From the NCBI GenBank assembly GCA_015227615.1, contig JAALGZ010000002.1, forward strand, positions 2,170,001 through 2,234,000: a stretch of 64,000 nt of DNA, written 5' to 3'. A model generated the notes under the pieces. It made no database searches. It had not been told where the DNA came from and worked only from the letters and a program-made list of their open reading frames with translations. Positions 34,116-45,234 of the stretch are shown here, one piece after another. This DNA is from Labyrinthula sp. Ha. Its lineage: Eukaryota; Sar; Bigyra; Labyrinthulida; Labyrinthulaceae. A program made the translations under genes and the position numbers. The number at the start of each line of letters is the position of its first letter. Within the stretch, counting starts at the first letter, position 1.

Positions 34116-35759
34116 CTATAGTTTACTAACTAGCTTATTATTAACCAATCGAGAACTCGGAAGGTAAACAGAGTGCAATCCAAAGTTGCAAAAAGTGGGG
34201 GCTTTAATTCTTGCACTCACTGTCATATCTGTGGCATCAATAATACAAAGATATGTTTCAAGGTTATTTTGATCACTCACTACAGTGAGAATAACCCCAT
34301 CATCTTCTTTGCTTCCTGTAGGATTTGGAACAAATATTGGTTCAGAAGGAAACAGAGATCTATTCTCTAGTTCCGTACATGATGCAAATTTTTCTGTTTC
34401 AACATCTAGTTTTGAAATTGTGCTGCTAGGTTCAAATGGATCACCTAATCCATATACATACTGATGCTTTCTTTGATGATACTTAGGGTTGATATTGATT
34501 AATTCCCATTGTTGATATTTTGACTTTAATTGAGAAAAGTTCTCGTACAGCACTTTGTCAACCACAGTTCCAGTATTTAAGTTAATAGTAAAACGCTCAT
34601 AGCTGCTTGCGTAAGGATCTCTAAAATCACTTGTAAGCGTAGTTTCCAGTATAACCTCTGTCTCTCCAGAATTGTTTTGCTGCTCATAGCAATTAGCAAC
34701 GTGAAATGCCATAGCATTAACTTCTGTTTGGAATTTACCTACGAAATCTAAATCCCCATTTTCATGGGATTTTAGAATGATAAACTCAATATTTTCCTCC
34801 GTTCTTGGAAACATCCCAAAAACTCCATCAGAGAAGTCAATTTTTAGTAGCTTTTCATAATCCCATCGAAAACTACTTAATATAAGAACTAGAAAATGCT
34901 CACTCTTAGCAGTTGTGTGCATAAAACTTGGTCTTAGTGATGGAATTAGATTGAACTTTTCTTTCTTATGATACTGGAAACTAGCAATTTTGCTTTGATA
35001 CACCAATTTCATCGGCATTGAGTCACCAAAATAAATATTATAGTAAAATGTAAAAAATGGAACCATACTTAAACTTCCTGGTTTTACAGAAACTTCCATT
35101 TCGACAGCCACGTGATACCCACCTTTACTTCCTTCTCTAAAGAAATGAGAGCAATTTGTTATAATCATAGATCGACCAAGAAGAGGTTTCTTAGTTACTT
35201 TCATACTTTTCACCGAAGGAAGTGTTTGCAACGTGTCTTTTTCAAAAACGCATATTTCACCATCCCCTTCTGTAACACCTGCTATGCTTTCACCTTGGTC
35301 AAATACCCAAAAAGTTACATTCGGATTGGACCCTTTGTACTGAACCTCACTCGTCTTAAACTCCTTATGGTCATAAATGAAGGAGACGAATTTCTTCAGG
35401 GCCTCCTTTGTAACAGCTTTTGCTCCCATTCTCGCATCAACAGCTGTTATTCCCCAGTTTCGCTCCCCAGAATTAACAAAATCTGCATAAGATTGCGTCT
35501 GCAAGATCCTGTTGGAGAAGAAAACACTTTGATTTTCAAACTTGAAAGCAACAACATGAGCTAAACCATCCAAAAAATTGTATCCACCTCCAAAAGCTCC
35601 ACCACATTGCTTGTATAGTGTTCCTTCAAGCCATTTTGGAATTTTTGTTTGATTAACGTCACAAACAAATAGTTCGTGTTCTTCCAACACATCGCCATAC
35701 CCGAAAGATTTATCCTCGGTTTCTACAGCTTTAGAATTTCTACGTGTCTTAAACTTCAT
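34116..35759 (-). CDS. Carotenoid cleavage oxygenase / RPE65-family protein (547 aa)
   Basis: This is a single-exon gene. The N-terminal block PKWLEGTLYKQCGGAFGGGYNFLDGLAHVVAFKF matches the WL.GtLyRnGPG...HWFDGLA.l..F start of BCO/RPE65 proteins (the quoted block is written here as PKWLEGTLYKQCGGAF plus YNFLDGLAHVVAFKF). Four histidines sit at the positions expected for the iron centre: CSHFFREG, SFMHTTAKSEHF, AFHVANCYEQ and FGLHSVYLPS. The family splits carotenoids with O2 or, for RPE65, isomerises retinyl esters. Full length fits the family (about 530 residues). The glycine of the usual NGPG is replaced (QCGG), and the loops are divergent, so substrate cannot be predicted. A TTGCCCAAAA element lies 142 bp upstream. 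Confidence 0.9.
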   Translation of the reverse strand: MKFKTRRNSKAVETEDKSFGYGDVLEEHELFVCDVNQTKIPKWLEGTLYKQCGGAFGGGYNFLDGLAHVVAFKFENQSVFFSNRILQTQSYADFVNSGERNWGITAVDARMGAKAVTKEALKKFVSFIYDHKEFKTSEVQYKGSNPNVTFWVFDQGESIAGVTEGDGEICVFEKDTLQTLPSVKSMKVTKKPLLGRSMIITNCSHFFREGSKGGYHVAVEMEVSVKPGSLSMVPFFTFYYNIYFGDSMPMKLVYQSKIASFQYHKKEKFNLIPSLRPSFMHTTAKSEHFLVLILSSFRWDYEKLLKIDFSDGVFGMFPRTEENIEFIILKSHENGDLDFVGKFQTEVNAMAFHVANCYEQQNNSGETEVILETTLTSDFRDPYASSYERFTINLNTGTVVDKVLYENFSQLKSKYQQWELININPKYHQRKHQYVYGLGDPFEPSSTISKLDVETEKFASCTELENRSLFPSEPIFVPNPTGSKEDDGVILTVVSDQNNLETYLCIIDATDMTVSARIKAPTFCNFGLHSVYLPSSRLVNNKLVSKL

Positions 35760-35900
35760 ATTTTTTATTCCTTTTATGATTTTTTCTTTTTACCTGTTTG
35801 AATATTCTTTGGCGTATGTCCTTTACGGTTTCGTTTTGTTCGCATATCTGGTGCTGTTCTGAATACGATTCATTTTTCTTCTAAATAATTTGTGTTCAAA

Positions 35901-35910
35901 TTGCCCAAAA
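35901..35910. promoter_or_regulatory. TTGCCCAAAA promoter-like element upstream of the carotenoid oxygenase gene
   Basis: This is an exact copy, here opposite in orientation to the minus-strand gene, followed by an AT-rich TTATATATAA run. It is 142 bp from the start codon. Confidence 0.45.
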
Positions 35911-38900
35911 TTATATATAAGAAAACAATATTTGAGCAAAGATGGCGAAATAAGAGAATTCTTCTAAACATACTTAGAGCAGTCTAACATGATTACTTAG
36001 TCTTTTTTCTAATACAAGTATATTGTAATATCCTGGAGAAGAGAGTTTAACTAGGTATGTGAATATACTAGAAAAAAGTTCACACCAAATGTTTCTGGTA
36101 TTTCCTATGGCATAGTGAATATAATTAAGGTTATCATGCTCATACTTCCAAGAGTTACTGATAAAATGTTACGTTCAAACAAAGTTTCTGGTTATTCTAC
36201 CTTAAATTTATTAGATCAATTACAGCAAATTGTTCATAAAAACCTATGATATGAACAAATTCAAGTTCATACTCTTCTCCCTTGTTACTGCACAACGCCC
36301 CATTGCACTAAGACAACAGGAAGAATTTGCTACAAGAATAGCTCTAGTATAAGCATTAAATATGGATTTTACCTCTTACCTATTTATTAATTAACATAAC
36401 GTAGCACCAAGCATATTATGCCGTCCAAGCTCACACTAATAATATATATATTATTCCAATGGAATATTTCTTTGGGTTTCTATTGTCGTATATGCAAACT
36501 TTTTGTGGTGAATCCTTTATATTGCAGATTAAGTGAGTTTATAAATAAAAATAAGATAAGTTTCTAACTTGCAAGCAATGACATATTGCGCTCAACTTTC
36601 TAGCGCTCTCACTTCTAGCCACAAAAAGCTTTTCAAGCTAAAAATCTTCCACCGCTTCATTGTAGAAAATTTAGTATGAAATGTTCTTTGAACTTCATAA
36701 TTGCTTAAATTATCGATTGATTTCAATAACTCAGCTATATCATTTCTGCCTCAATTTTTCAAAGTGCACCGGCATCTCATCTTTCCAGGTTCATTTTTCT
36801 TTGCCGCCTCAAGTACAACCCTAGAAAACCTTTTGTTGTTTCTCTGAAATGCTCCCAGCTCACTAAACCAATATCATGTAAGAAAACAAGAAAAACAAAT
36901 ATCTTATTCCTGAAGTCAAGTATCTCCATTCAACTGCAAAAAAGTGTTCTCATTAATGACCTATGTTTTGAAAAGATTAAAAATTCATAGATGAACAGAA
37001 GACAACAAAGAATTCTTGCTTCTGCAAAACGTTTTTTGGATAAAAATAATTTTTACTTAGGTTAATATATTTAGAGCAAATAATTTAAAAGGGATCTTTT
37101 TCAACAGAAACCTTTGAACCACATATTCTTATGAATAGGATATAATAAAAACACAATTCGCAACAAGATTAGAAATATAACAGCTTAAGTTGATAACAAT
37201 TCTAAAAAACCAATAATTGAATGTTACATGGGTAATTATTATAAAGCCCTGTAGAACTAACAATTAAAACACCCATATTAAGAAACGTCTCCCTTGGGGT
37301 ATAAAACTAACGAACATAATCTTCTTTTCCACTATCTTGAACTTCATATTTGCAAGATAGGGTATAGAAACTAACAAGTCAGATTGAATAATAGTCTATA
37401 TTGGTTTCAAGAGCCCAAATGGAAAGGTAATATATCTTGGTAAAGCTATAGTCTTAGTAATCCTACATGCTGTATCTTTCCTTTTAATTAACTTTATTTG
37501 GTACCAATATACCCCATGTTGCATCTGTCAAGGATTTATGTTTTATTCTAAATGATATCAATTATACGAAAAGTTTCATATTACTTTAATTTAATTTTAA
37601 CTAAATTAAGCTTTAGTTTCATGCATCTAAAGATATATGAACTTAGATAGAAAATTTTCAATATGCCTTAGCAAGAAAGAAAAACACTAGAAAGCGAACT
37701 AAGGACGCATATGGGTAGTCAAAAGGATGAAATGTTACCAATATTAGCAAAATATGAAGCAGAATGCAGTTGTAACGATTAGGGAGCCTATCGATAGAAA
37801 TCATTATCGCTTTATTTTCTACGACATGACAAAATCCAAACCAATTAACATATCTAGAAATGACCTGGTATGATCTATATCTATGTTACCTTCTTTTAAG
37901 ATCCTGAACCAGCTATCAACTTTGTTTATGTAGTTGCATATTTATCGGGGATAAGCGAAAACTTAATAAAAATAGCTATTATCTAAATATGACCTTAGGT
38001 TATGATTACCGAAACAATGGAATATCAGAAAAGTATAATTAAACAATACCATCAGGTCTTAAACTTGGGGAAATTATTTATCCTAAATGAAGAAAATTCT
38101 AACAGTTCAGCAATGCTTGAAATAACATACATTTAGTATAAAACCCTACCACAATGGTCTGATCTTAATACTAACTTCTCTGTAACAGAATATCTAGTAT
38201 TCCGACTTAACAGTAAAATGCAGAATTAAACTCAAAAATCTTTCTTGTGGAATATCACCATAAAAGTATATTAGGCTGTCTGATTAAAATAAGATTGTAC
38301 AACTACTTTGGGCTAAAGGTTTCGGTGTTAAAAGTAATTTTTGAAGCAATTAATGGATTATAATATATTTGGAAAGCTCAAATATATATATATATATATA
38401 TATTGATAGTTCAAAATAAAACTGTAGCGTTAAAACTATAAATCTGAAAATAAAGTCTCTGAGATAAGGGGTTTTGAAAAACTAAGATTCATAAATTATG
38501 TAGAAATACAGATAGAAATACACAACTAAAAATATTAAATACATAGAATCTTAAGAATTAATTATATTTTTAATCACCTCAATTATATGAGAAATATAAA
38601 GTTTGGATAAACTCTTTCCATCCACGTGACATTAATCAATATTATTAGTACCAGTATAGCGATGATTTAATTTATCGATAAAGGAATATCAATAGAGAAA
38701 GTAATGATATTTGGGCATGCTTTTTGCTTAATTAATAGGTAGGTTCTTAATTAAGGTTATATGAACTATTAGCGGGGATCCAAATCACAGAAGGGATTTG
38801 CGCTACAAAGAGTTTTAAGTGCTTTGTCTAAATAAGTTTAATGTTATGATGAAAATCGATTCTTAGACACATAATTCCTGACAATTTAAACTGGTCATAT

Positions 38901-41900
38901 TCAGGTTTTACGTAGAAATAGGTAAATAATGCTCTCACTCAAAGCATATAGTAATGAGGTAAGATAAGGTGGAGGTAATGATGGGTTTTACAAATAATGT
39001 TGCCAATGGACTCGGGGGTACTCTGAATATAGAAATTAGAAATGGTTAATGTATACAAAAAAAAGTGCTGCTATTGCATTGGTACCATTTTATACAAGTT
39101 GCATTGAATAAAGATAAATTTAAAACTAAGACTTATAGAGTAAATAGTAAGGCTAAGCTAAGCTAATTTATCAACTATGCGACGAATTTGGCAGTAATAT
39201 ATTCCCTTGCTCTTGGGAGAGGACTAGTGCTTATTCTCGTGCTGAACTTCAAATATCAGCAATTTATATTGCTGGATCTAGTTTGCCATTATTGTTGCTA
39301 AGAAAGGCTTTAATATGTTGTGAATTAACGAGAAGATCGTTAAACACGATAAGCCTAACTAATCTCAGGTGGGGAAATAATGTATCCCGGTTATGAATTT
39401 AAAGTGATATTTTTATTTTTATTAGATCTCTGACTTCTTAATTACTGTCATATTATCTTATGAGACACTAATCTTTGATAAGAGATCTGTAAGCTCTTTT
39501 TAGATACTTCGTCTTGAATAACATTAGGGTATTTTTTTAATTTGATCATTTGAGATAAATTTATATTCTGGGTTAAATACTTCAATTTCCTTAGAATCTA
39601 CTAATAGTCATTTCTTTGATATCATGGGTAATTAAATAAAAATACTTAACCTAATTTTCACATTTTTTATTCATATAGAGAAATGTAATATTTTAGATAC
39701 TTACTGCTATTTAGGGAGTAATTAATCACTAAAATCTGACAGTTCTATTCTACGCGTGCTAGAAAATAACAAAGAATCAAAATAAAACACTCTAAGAAAC
39801 TCCAAATAGCAACAAAAGTATCTGAAAACAAGTCATTAGCGATCACATATGTTTTCAATAACCCTTGTTACGGGGTGGGTAAACATTTATCAACAATTTT
39901 TGAGAAATGTGGTAAAATTGCCATAAAATCTTGATCACGCTGTCAATTCTTCTACAGGGTGCAATAATATTGAAATCAAAATTTAATAATTTTCATTATA
40001 AAAATTAAAGGAAAAAAACAGCAGGAGGATAAGGAAGCATTTTTACTGAAAATGTCGCATATAGTAATTCTTAGTTGGTGTTAAGAAACTTCCTTCAAAT
40101 ACATTATTGTCCCTCGCAGCGTATCCTATTTAAAAAAACAATGATTTTTGTCAAGTTATCTGAGAAGAATAAATAAAGTAAACAACACATAATTTTAATT
40201 CTAAGTACGCTTTTCACTAAATTTACTGTCATTTCAAGACCATACATGCAAACAAATCTACATGAAGAAAATTTCTATAAATGATCTTATTCCTCTCTGA
40301 ATCTGGTCATTTGCTAAGGCTAGGTTTCTATTGTAGTTCATATTTTCTTTACTTTGGATAAGTGTAACTTAGCTTACTTTTACTCAGAAAAGCGCATTGT
40401 CCAAAATCTGTAAATCTGAAAATGTGAAATCCTTAATTTTGCTATAATCCTAAAATTTTTGCAGTAGACACTTAACAACCGGCAAAAAAGAAGGATCATT
40501 ACCAATAGTTTATTTTTAAAGTGTCTTTCAAAATGCTTTTTAAGAAAAGTCGGTATTGGGGTAAATTACTGTTTTTTTCAACTTCAATCCATGCAATACT
40601 TCAAGAAATATCCGCCTAGAGCCTAAATAAACCTCACTAGTAAGAAAACAGGTGAATTTAGGTCTAACAACAAGTTTATTTGGGAATTGAAGTATTATAT
40701 ATTACCTTCCTAACAATCTGTCCTATTTCCCAAACCTCAAGAACTTTGAAGGACACTCCTAAGTACTATAAAATCATGAAGAGCTCATAACAATTAATTA
40801 ACTACTCTAAACATAATTTGCCAATCTAAAATGTATTAATCTCAGTTTTCCTTCAAAATTTACATAAATATCCAAGAAATTCCTTGTTATTTTAGCAATA
40901 GATATTTGGTTAAATTTAACTTGGTTTTGAACTTGGTTTTGATATATTTAACATTGAGTGTCCCTTTCATCAAGTAAAAAAGGCCGAACTCTGTGCTTAT
41001 TTATAGCGACATTGTGATTACTTAAATCAGAAACAGATTAAGTTTAAGTGCGGTATCTCTTTTATGAATAGAAAATCTTGCCGTTTTATTATAAGTTCCT
41101 GTAGTATTAGGCGTGTTTTTTTTGCTTACCCTTAATGAAGGACTCTGAGAATAAATTAATATTTTATGAGATTCATGTCTATTTACAGAATACAATCTAT
41201 TTTTTAACAAAAATTAGTACTGATATATGCTTTTGACCTATTCATATGAAAGAATTGTCTATATTAAATCCATGCATACAGTGAGGACTGTTGTAAAAAT
41301 TACTTTTCAACCTCTTCAAAGCAGAATTTAAAGTTCAGCAGAGAGTTATTTCATAGTTTTTTTGCTGATTTTCTTGGTTATTAATTTAGGTAGGAAGATA
41401 AATTTCATTCTTTGTTCAATTTTCTAGAATACTGCAGCCCGTTTCTATTTACTGTGCTCCTGGTTAATTTCCCATTCACTTCATTAAGATCAAAATCTTT
41501 GATTCTGCCTAACAATAAATGTTTCTTACGAAAATAGAATATAATTAACGTTAAGCCCACTCAGATACCGAGTCACGAGTAATACTAACCAAGAGGCCAG
41601 ATTTGATTGAACAATGAATTTTTAATATTTGTTGCCTATGTTATTATTGTTGTATCAGCTACTGTCTATAAGATAGACTATGTTCCCAAAGTACATAAAA
41701 TCATCTATAAGTCATGTAGACAATGACCGTCGTATATCTTCAAAAACATTTTTTTCTGTAAATAAACTTGTGCGATCTTAGTTGGTCCAGATGCGTGTTT
41801 TTTATCTATTAACGTATATACTTCATCGCAATATGTTGAAGTTTGTATTAACTTTGCTTTCAATCATTATTTTTGTGGTATTAATTAACTAAGCAATAGT

Positions 41901-42308
41901 CTTCTAATAGCTGTTGTGTTTTTTTAAGTCGGGTACTAAGCAATATTGGTATTTTACTTAAAAGAAACACTAGTTATGAAATTAAATGTTTAAGCTGTGC
42001 CCGTATAACGTAATTATTGCTTAAAGTAGCCGACGTAAATAGTCGTAGGAACTAAAACTACTAGACGAAGTATTTTTGTGAAATATATATATATTAAGTC
42101 TCGTAAATAAACTAGATCCTCGAGTGGCGTCTCTTACATTATTGACAATTCATGAACAAGAGAAATGTATTTTTATTTAGTATTGGCATTTGATTAATTA
42201 TTGGAAAGAAACAGAATTTTTTGGTAGGAATCAAAAATTCACTTCTTTTATTGATAACCAGAACCAGAAAAATTATGAATCATTCATGGATGAACTATAA
42301 CAAATCAG
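35911..42308. other. Gene desert (6.4 kb)
   Basis: This AT-rich stretch has no open frame of 60 codons until a 62-codon minus frame at 41022-41210 that has no protein-like features. It contains a TA microsatellite at 38382-38403 and many short TA runs. Just before 42309 a short plus-strand open frame (about 42196-42299) reads as protein-like but ends in a stop; I leave it unassigned. Confidence 0.5.
38382..38403. repeat. (TA)n microsatellite
   Basis: About eleven TA units in a row lie within the desert. Confidence 0.9.
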
Positions 42309-42616
42309 ATGCCTAGTATTGACTTTCTGGTGCTAGAAAGTAAATACTTAGTATTTTTCACAAGTAAGCAAAAGACCTAATAACAATATTTCAAGAAGTA
42401 GAGAAAATTATTGAGCATAATGTTTCAGTAGAAGAAGCCTTAGCCCCAAGATGCCACCAGCATGAACTATGCACTGTTGTTGTAATCAAGGTCTTCCAGG
42501 TTTTCTGGTTATTGCAAAATTGTGAGAAAGAAAGGCTGAAGCTAAATCAAGAAGAAAATCTATCAGAACAAACACCATGGGATGAGATTATGATCTACAA
42601 ATATTACTTGTCATAG
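42309..42616 (+). CDS. Candidate small two-exon gene (92 aa), low confidence
   Basis: An ATG at 42309 opens a short exon (42309-42339). A 29-nt GT-AG stretch (42340-42368) joins it in frame to an open exon of about 80 codons ending at TAG 42614-42616. The translation is charged and protein-like (for example TIFQEVEKIIEHNVSVEEAL and CEKERLKLNQEENLSEQ). The intron length matches the window norm. I recognise no family. It converges with the coiled-coil gene, 199 bp away. It may instead be a chance open frame or a fragment of something older. Confidence 0.35.
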
Positions 42617-42815
42617 CGTTGAAGGAGAGCCGTGACATCCATTTCAGAACAAACTTTCAGCTGATAAAGAATTATTGCTGATTGCCATAGTATGAGCGAT
42701 GGATATTCACTGATAGTTAATCAGGGTTCTATGTAATAAAAATTGCCTTAGCTTGATTATAAATGTCCATATGGACCATCATCTAAGGAAAATGTAGTTA
42801 ACTTGTGTCAGGTAA

Positions 42816-44033
42816 TCAACTCTGGACTTTTCTTAACATATTCCGCTTTGTTCTATTTGATATTTTTCTTGTTCGTGGTGATAAACCAATTTTCACTACA
42901 AAATTTTTAACTTCAGTATGCAATTGATTGAGATCCAGACAGCTTTGTATGGGTTGGTTCAAGATATCAGCTTCAGCATTTGCTTGCTTGTCTCGCAGCG
43001 TTGATTTAGTTTGGCGATTTTTTTGATTCTTGGTATGATTTAGGTTCCGTACCATTTCCGTCTGAATTTTTTCAAGTTTAGCCTTAAACATATTAATTTC
43101 AGTTTTATAGCCCTGGATCTTAAACTTTTGCTCTTTTGTAATCCTGTTGCTCCTTTTCTTCAAGAGATCATAATCTTGTTTTAAACGAAGGAACCTAGAT
43201 TGAGATAAATTACGTTCCTGATCTATTTTCTTTTTGAGTTTGCCTATTTCCAATTTTTGTGAATCTACTCGTAGCTTATATCTCTTTGCCAATTTACTTT
43301 TTTTTACCACAAAACACACCACTTCCTCCTCTAACTCCCGTCGTAAAGAACACTTCACCTTGCTAACCTCTTGATTGAAACAGTCTGTATCATCTTTTTG
43401 TTTTGCTGACATTTCACCCAATTTAAATTCCAGTACTTTTTTACTACTGCGAAGCTGGGATATCTCTGCATTGAGATCCTCAATTTTCTTCGTGTTATTC
43501 TCAGATTGCTCGGCCTTCTCAGAGATTTTTCTTTCATGGAGAATGAGATCTTTTCTTAATAGATCTATTTGTGTTTGATGAATTTTCATAAGCTGACCAA
43601 TTTTATCTTTATACTTTGCTAAGAATCTTGTGTAATCGTCCATAAGCGCCTCCAAGGATCTAGTGCCCATTTCCCTTTTGCCTTCCAGAGAAGATAGCTT
43701 TGTCTTTGTGAAAGCTTTGTTCCGCTTATTAATGCTATAAAGATTACTATTCGAGTGGACGAACGGAAGCGGACAAGTTCTTAATCTCGCCATTTGCATC
43801 CGCAAAAACTTGTTGTTGGCTTCTAGCTGTATGTTTCGTACCTGCATTTCTTCCATGAACATTAGCAGCTCATGCTTTTCTTCACTTGCTCGTTCAGAAT
43901 CCCACAAGTATTTGTCCTCTGCATTTTTTAGCTGATTCAAAGTATTATTCGACTCATCCCTGGTTTTTTTCAAAGCTTTTTCATACTTCTCTATGGTCTT
44001 GCGATAGAATTCTAGCAAGTTTTCGTTTTTCAT
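42816..44033 (-). CDS. Coiled-coil protein (405 aa)
   Basis: This single exon begins MKNENLLEFYRKTIEKYEKAL. Residues 1-90 and about 125-350 are long amphipathic coiled coils (repeated Leu/Lys/Glu heptads, for example SQLRSSKKVLEFKLGEM). The break between the two coils contains Pro, Ser and Asn (LRTCPLPFVHSNSN). The C-terminal end is basic (SPRTRKISNRTKRNMLRK). The layout suits a structural, centrosomal or ciliary-type protein, but nothing in it proves that. The start lies 64 bp from the divergent DNAJC21 start, with the TTTTGGGCAA element between them. Confidence 0.75.
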   Translation of the reverse strand: MKNENLLEFYRKTIEKYEKALKKTRDESNNTLNQLKNAEDKYLWDSERASEEKHELLMFMEEMQVRNIQLEANNKFLRMQMARLRTCPLPFVHSNSNLYSINKRNKAFTKTKLSSLEGKREMGTRSLEALMDDYTRFLAKYKDKIGQLMKIHQTQIDLLRKDLILHERKISEKAEQSENNTKKIEDLNAEISQLRSSKKVLEFKLGEMSAKQKDDTDCFNQEVSKVKCSLRRELEEEVVCFVVKKSKLAKRYKLRVDSQKLEIGKLKKKIDQERNLSQSRFLRLKQDYDLLKKRSNRITKEQKFKIQGYKTEINMFKAKLEKIQTEMVRNLNHTKNQKNRQTKSTLRDKQANAEADILNQPIQSCLDLNQLHTEVKNFVVKIGLSPRTRKISNRTKRNMLRKVQS

Positions 44034-44074
44034 CTTTCTAAAGTATATAAACGGTTAAATGTCCCATACATTTG

Positions 44075-44084
44075 TTTTGGGCAA
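44075..44084. promoter_or_regulatory. TTTTGGGCAA element in a shared bidirectional promoter
   Basis: The element lies in the 64-bp gap between divergent start codons: 13 bp before the DNAJC21 ATG and 41 bp before the coiled-coil ATG. Read on the minus strand it is TTGCCCAAAA. With so little room it must serve at least one of the two genes. Confidence 0.6.
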
Positions 44085-44097
44085 TTAATGGTTTAAA

Positions 44098-45228
44098 ATG
44101 AAATGTCATTATGAAACACTTGGTGTAGGATTCACTGCAACATCACAAGAAATTAGAACAGCATATAGACAACTTGCATTAAAACTTCACCCCGATAAAA
44201 ACCCGAATAAGCCAGATGCTCAGGAAAATTTTCAAAACTTGCAACTTGCTTATGAGACCCTTTCGAATCCAACGGACAGAAAGTGGTACGATGACCACCG
44301 AGATCAAATTTTAAATCCAGATGAAGAAAACGACAGTGAAGCTGGAGCTAATCTACCAAATCTATGGAAATATTTCTCTGCTCGATACTCTGATACTTTT
44401 TTTGATGACTTTCATTCATTATTTGAACGCTTGGACAGTTCAAGTAAGTACCCAAAGTTTAATGGAGAAAATATTGTTCAGTTCTATTCCAGATGGGAAG
44501 GTTTTTCCACTGACTTGAGTTTTGTTTGGGAAGATAAGTGGAAAGAACGTGTCGGTGGTGAAACAAGATATGTAAGAAGGAGAGTAAAGCAAGAGAATGA
44601 GAAAATAAGAGCTAAGAAGAAAAAGGAGTGGAACCTTTTAGTGAGGAAGTTGGTGAATTATGTAAAGCATCTTGATCCTCGATGGCGAAAATATGTGGAT
44701 GATAAGCAAAAGAAGAAAGAAGGGCAAAAAAAACTTCAACCTCAAAAAAAAAAGACTGTAAACCAAGATATTGAAAAAAGGGATTATGAGGAGGAATTAG
44801 AAGAGATAAAAAAAGAGGGTTTCTTCGTTCTAGCTGAAGAAGAGGAGGTAGAAGACGCACCAAAGGAAACCGATGTTTTTCAATATGGAAGCTATGAAAA
44901 GGAAGAGAGAGAAGAAGAGCCGGCTAAGAGTAAAGGAGATGGAGGTTTCTGTGAAGTCTGTAACAAAACGTTTAAGAGCGATGAAGGACTAAACCAGCAC
45001 TTAAGATCAAAGAAACACCGACAAGCTTTGAAGAAGCAAAAAAAAGGTATTAAACCAAAAAAGAATGCAAATGAAACTGTGGTATCAAAACCACAGAAAA
45101 AGCAGAAAGGGGGTAAAAAAAAGTCAGAACCTGTAGTTTTGAGTTGTGGAATTTGCAAAGAAACGTTTGATTCACGAAACAAACTTTTCAAACATATAAA
45201 TGAATTGGGCCATGCCGAACTGAAATAA
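44098..45228 (+). CDS. DNAJC21: DNAJC21/JJJ1 ribosome-biogenesis J protein (376 aa)
   Basis: This is a single exon. Residues 4-67 are a J domain with the HPD motif at 31-33 (KLHPDKNPNK). The JJJ1-specific block follows (FYSRWEGFSTDLSFVWEDKW, then RRRVKQENEKIRAKKKKEWN). Two C2H2 fingers close the protein: CEVCNKTFKSDEGLNQHLRSKKH and CGICKETFDSRNKLFKHINELGH (each quoted in part). The family recruits Hsp70 to remove shuttling factors from cytosolic 60S subunits. Charged Lys/Glu linkers are normal for it. The length is shorter than yeast Jjj1 (about 590). It converges with HMCES with only 6 bp between the stops. Confidence 0.95.
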   Translation: MKCHYETLGVGFTATSQEIRTAYRQLALKLHPDKNPNKPDAQENFQNLQLAYETLSNPTDRKWYDDHRDQILNPDEENDSEAGANLPNLWKYFSARYSDTFFDDFHSLFERLDSSSKYPKFNGENIVQFYSRWEGFSTDLSFVWEDKWKERVGGETRYVRRRVKQENEKIRAKKKKEWNLLVRKLVNYVKHLDPRWRKYVDDKQKKKEGQKKLQPQKKKTVNQDIEKRDYEEELEEIKKEGFFVLAEEEEVEDAPKETDVFQYGSYEKEEREEEPAKSKGDGGFCEVCNKTFKSDEGLNQHLRSKKHRQALKKQKKGIKPKKNANETVVSKPQKKQKGGKKKSEPVVLSCGICKETFDSRNKLFKHINELGHAELK

Positions 45229-45234
45229 CAGCCT

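Noticed and set aside
34173-35564. Plus-strand frames within the carotenoid oxygenase gene
   Set aside because: They are shadows of a strongly supported gene on the other strand.
44612-45191. Minus-strand frames inside DNAJC21
   Set aside because: Shadows caused by Lys/Glu-rich coding sequence.
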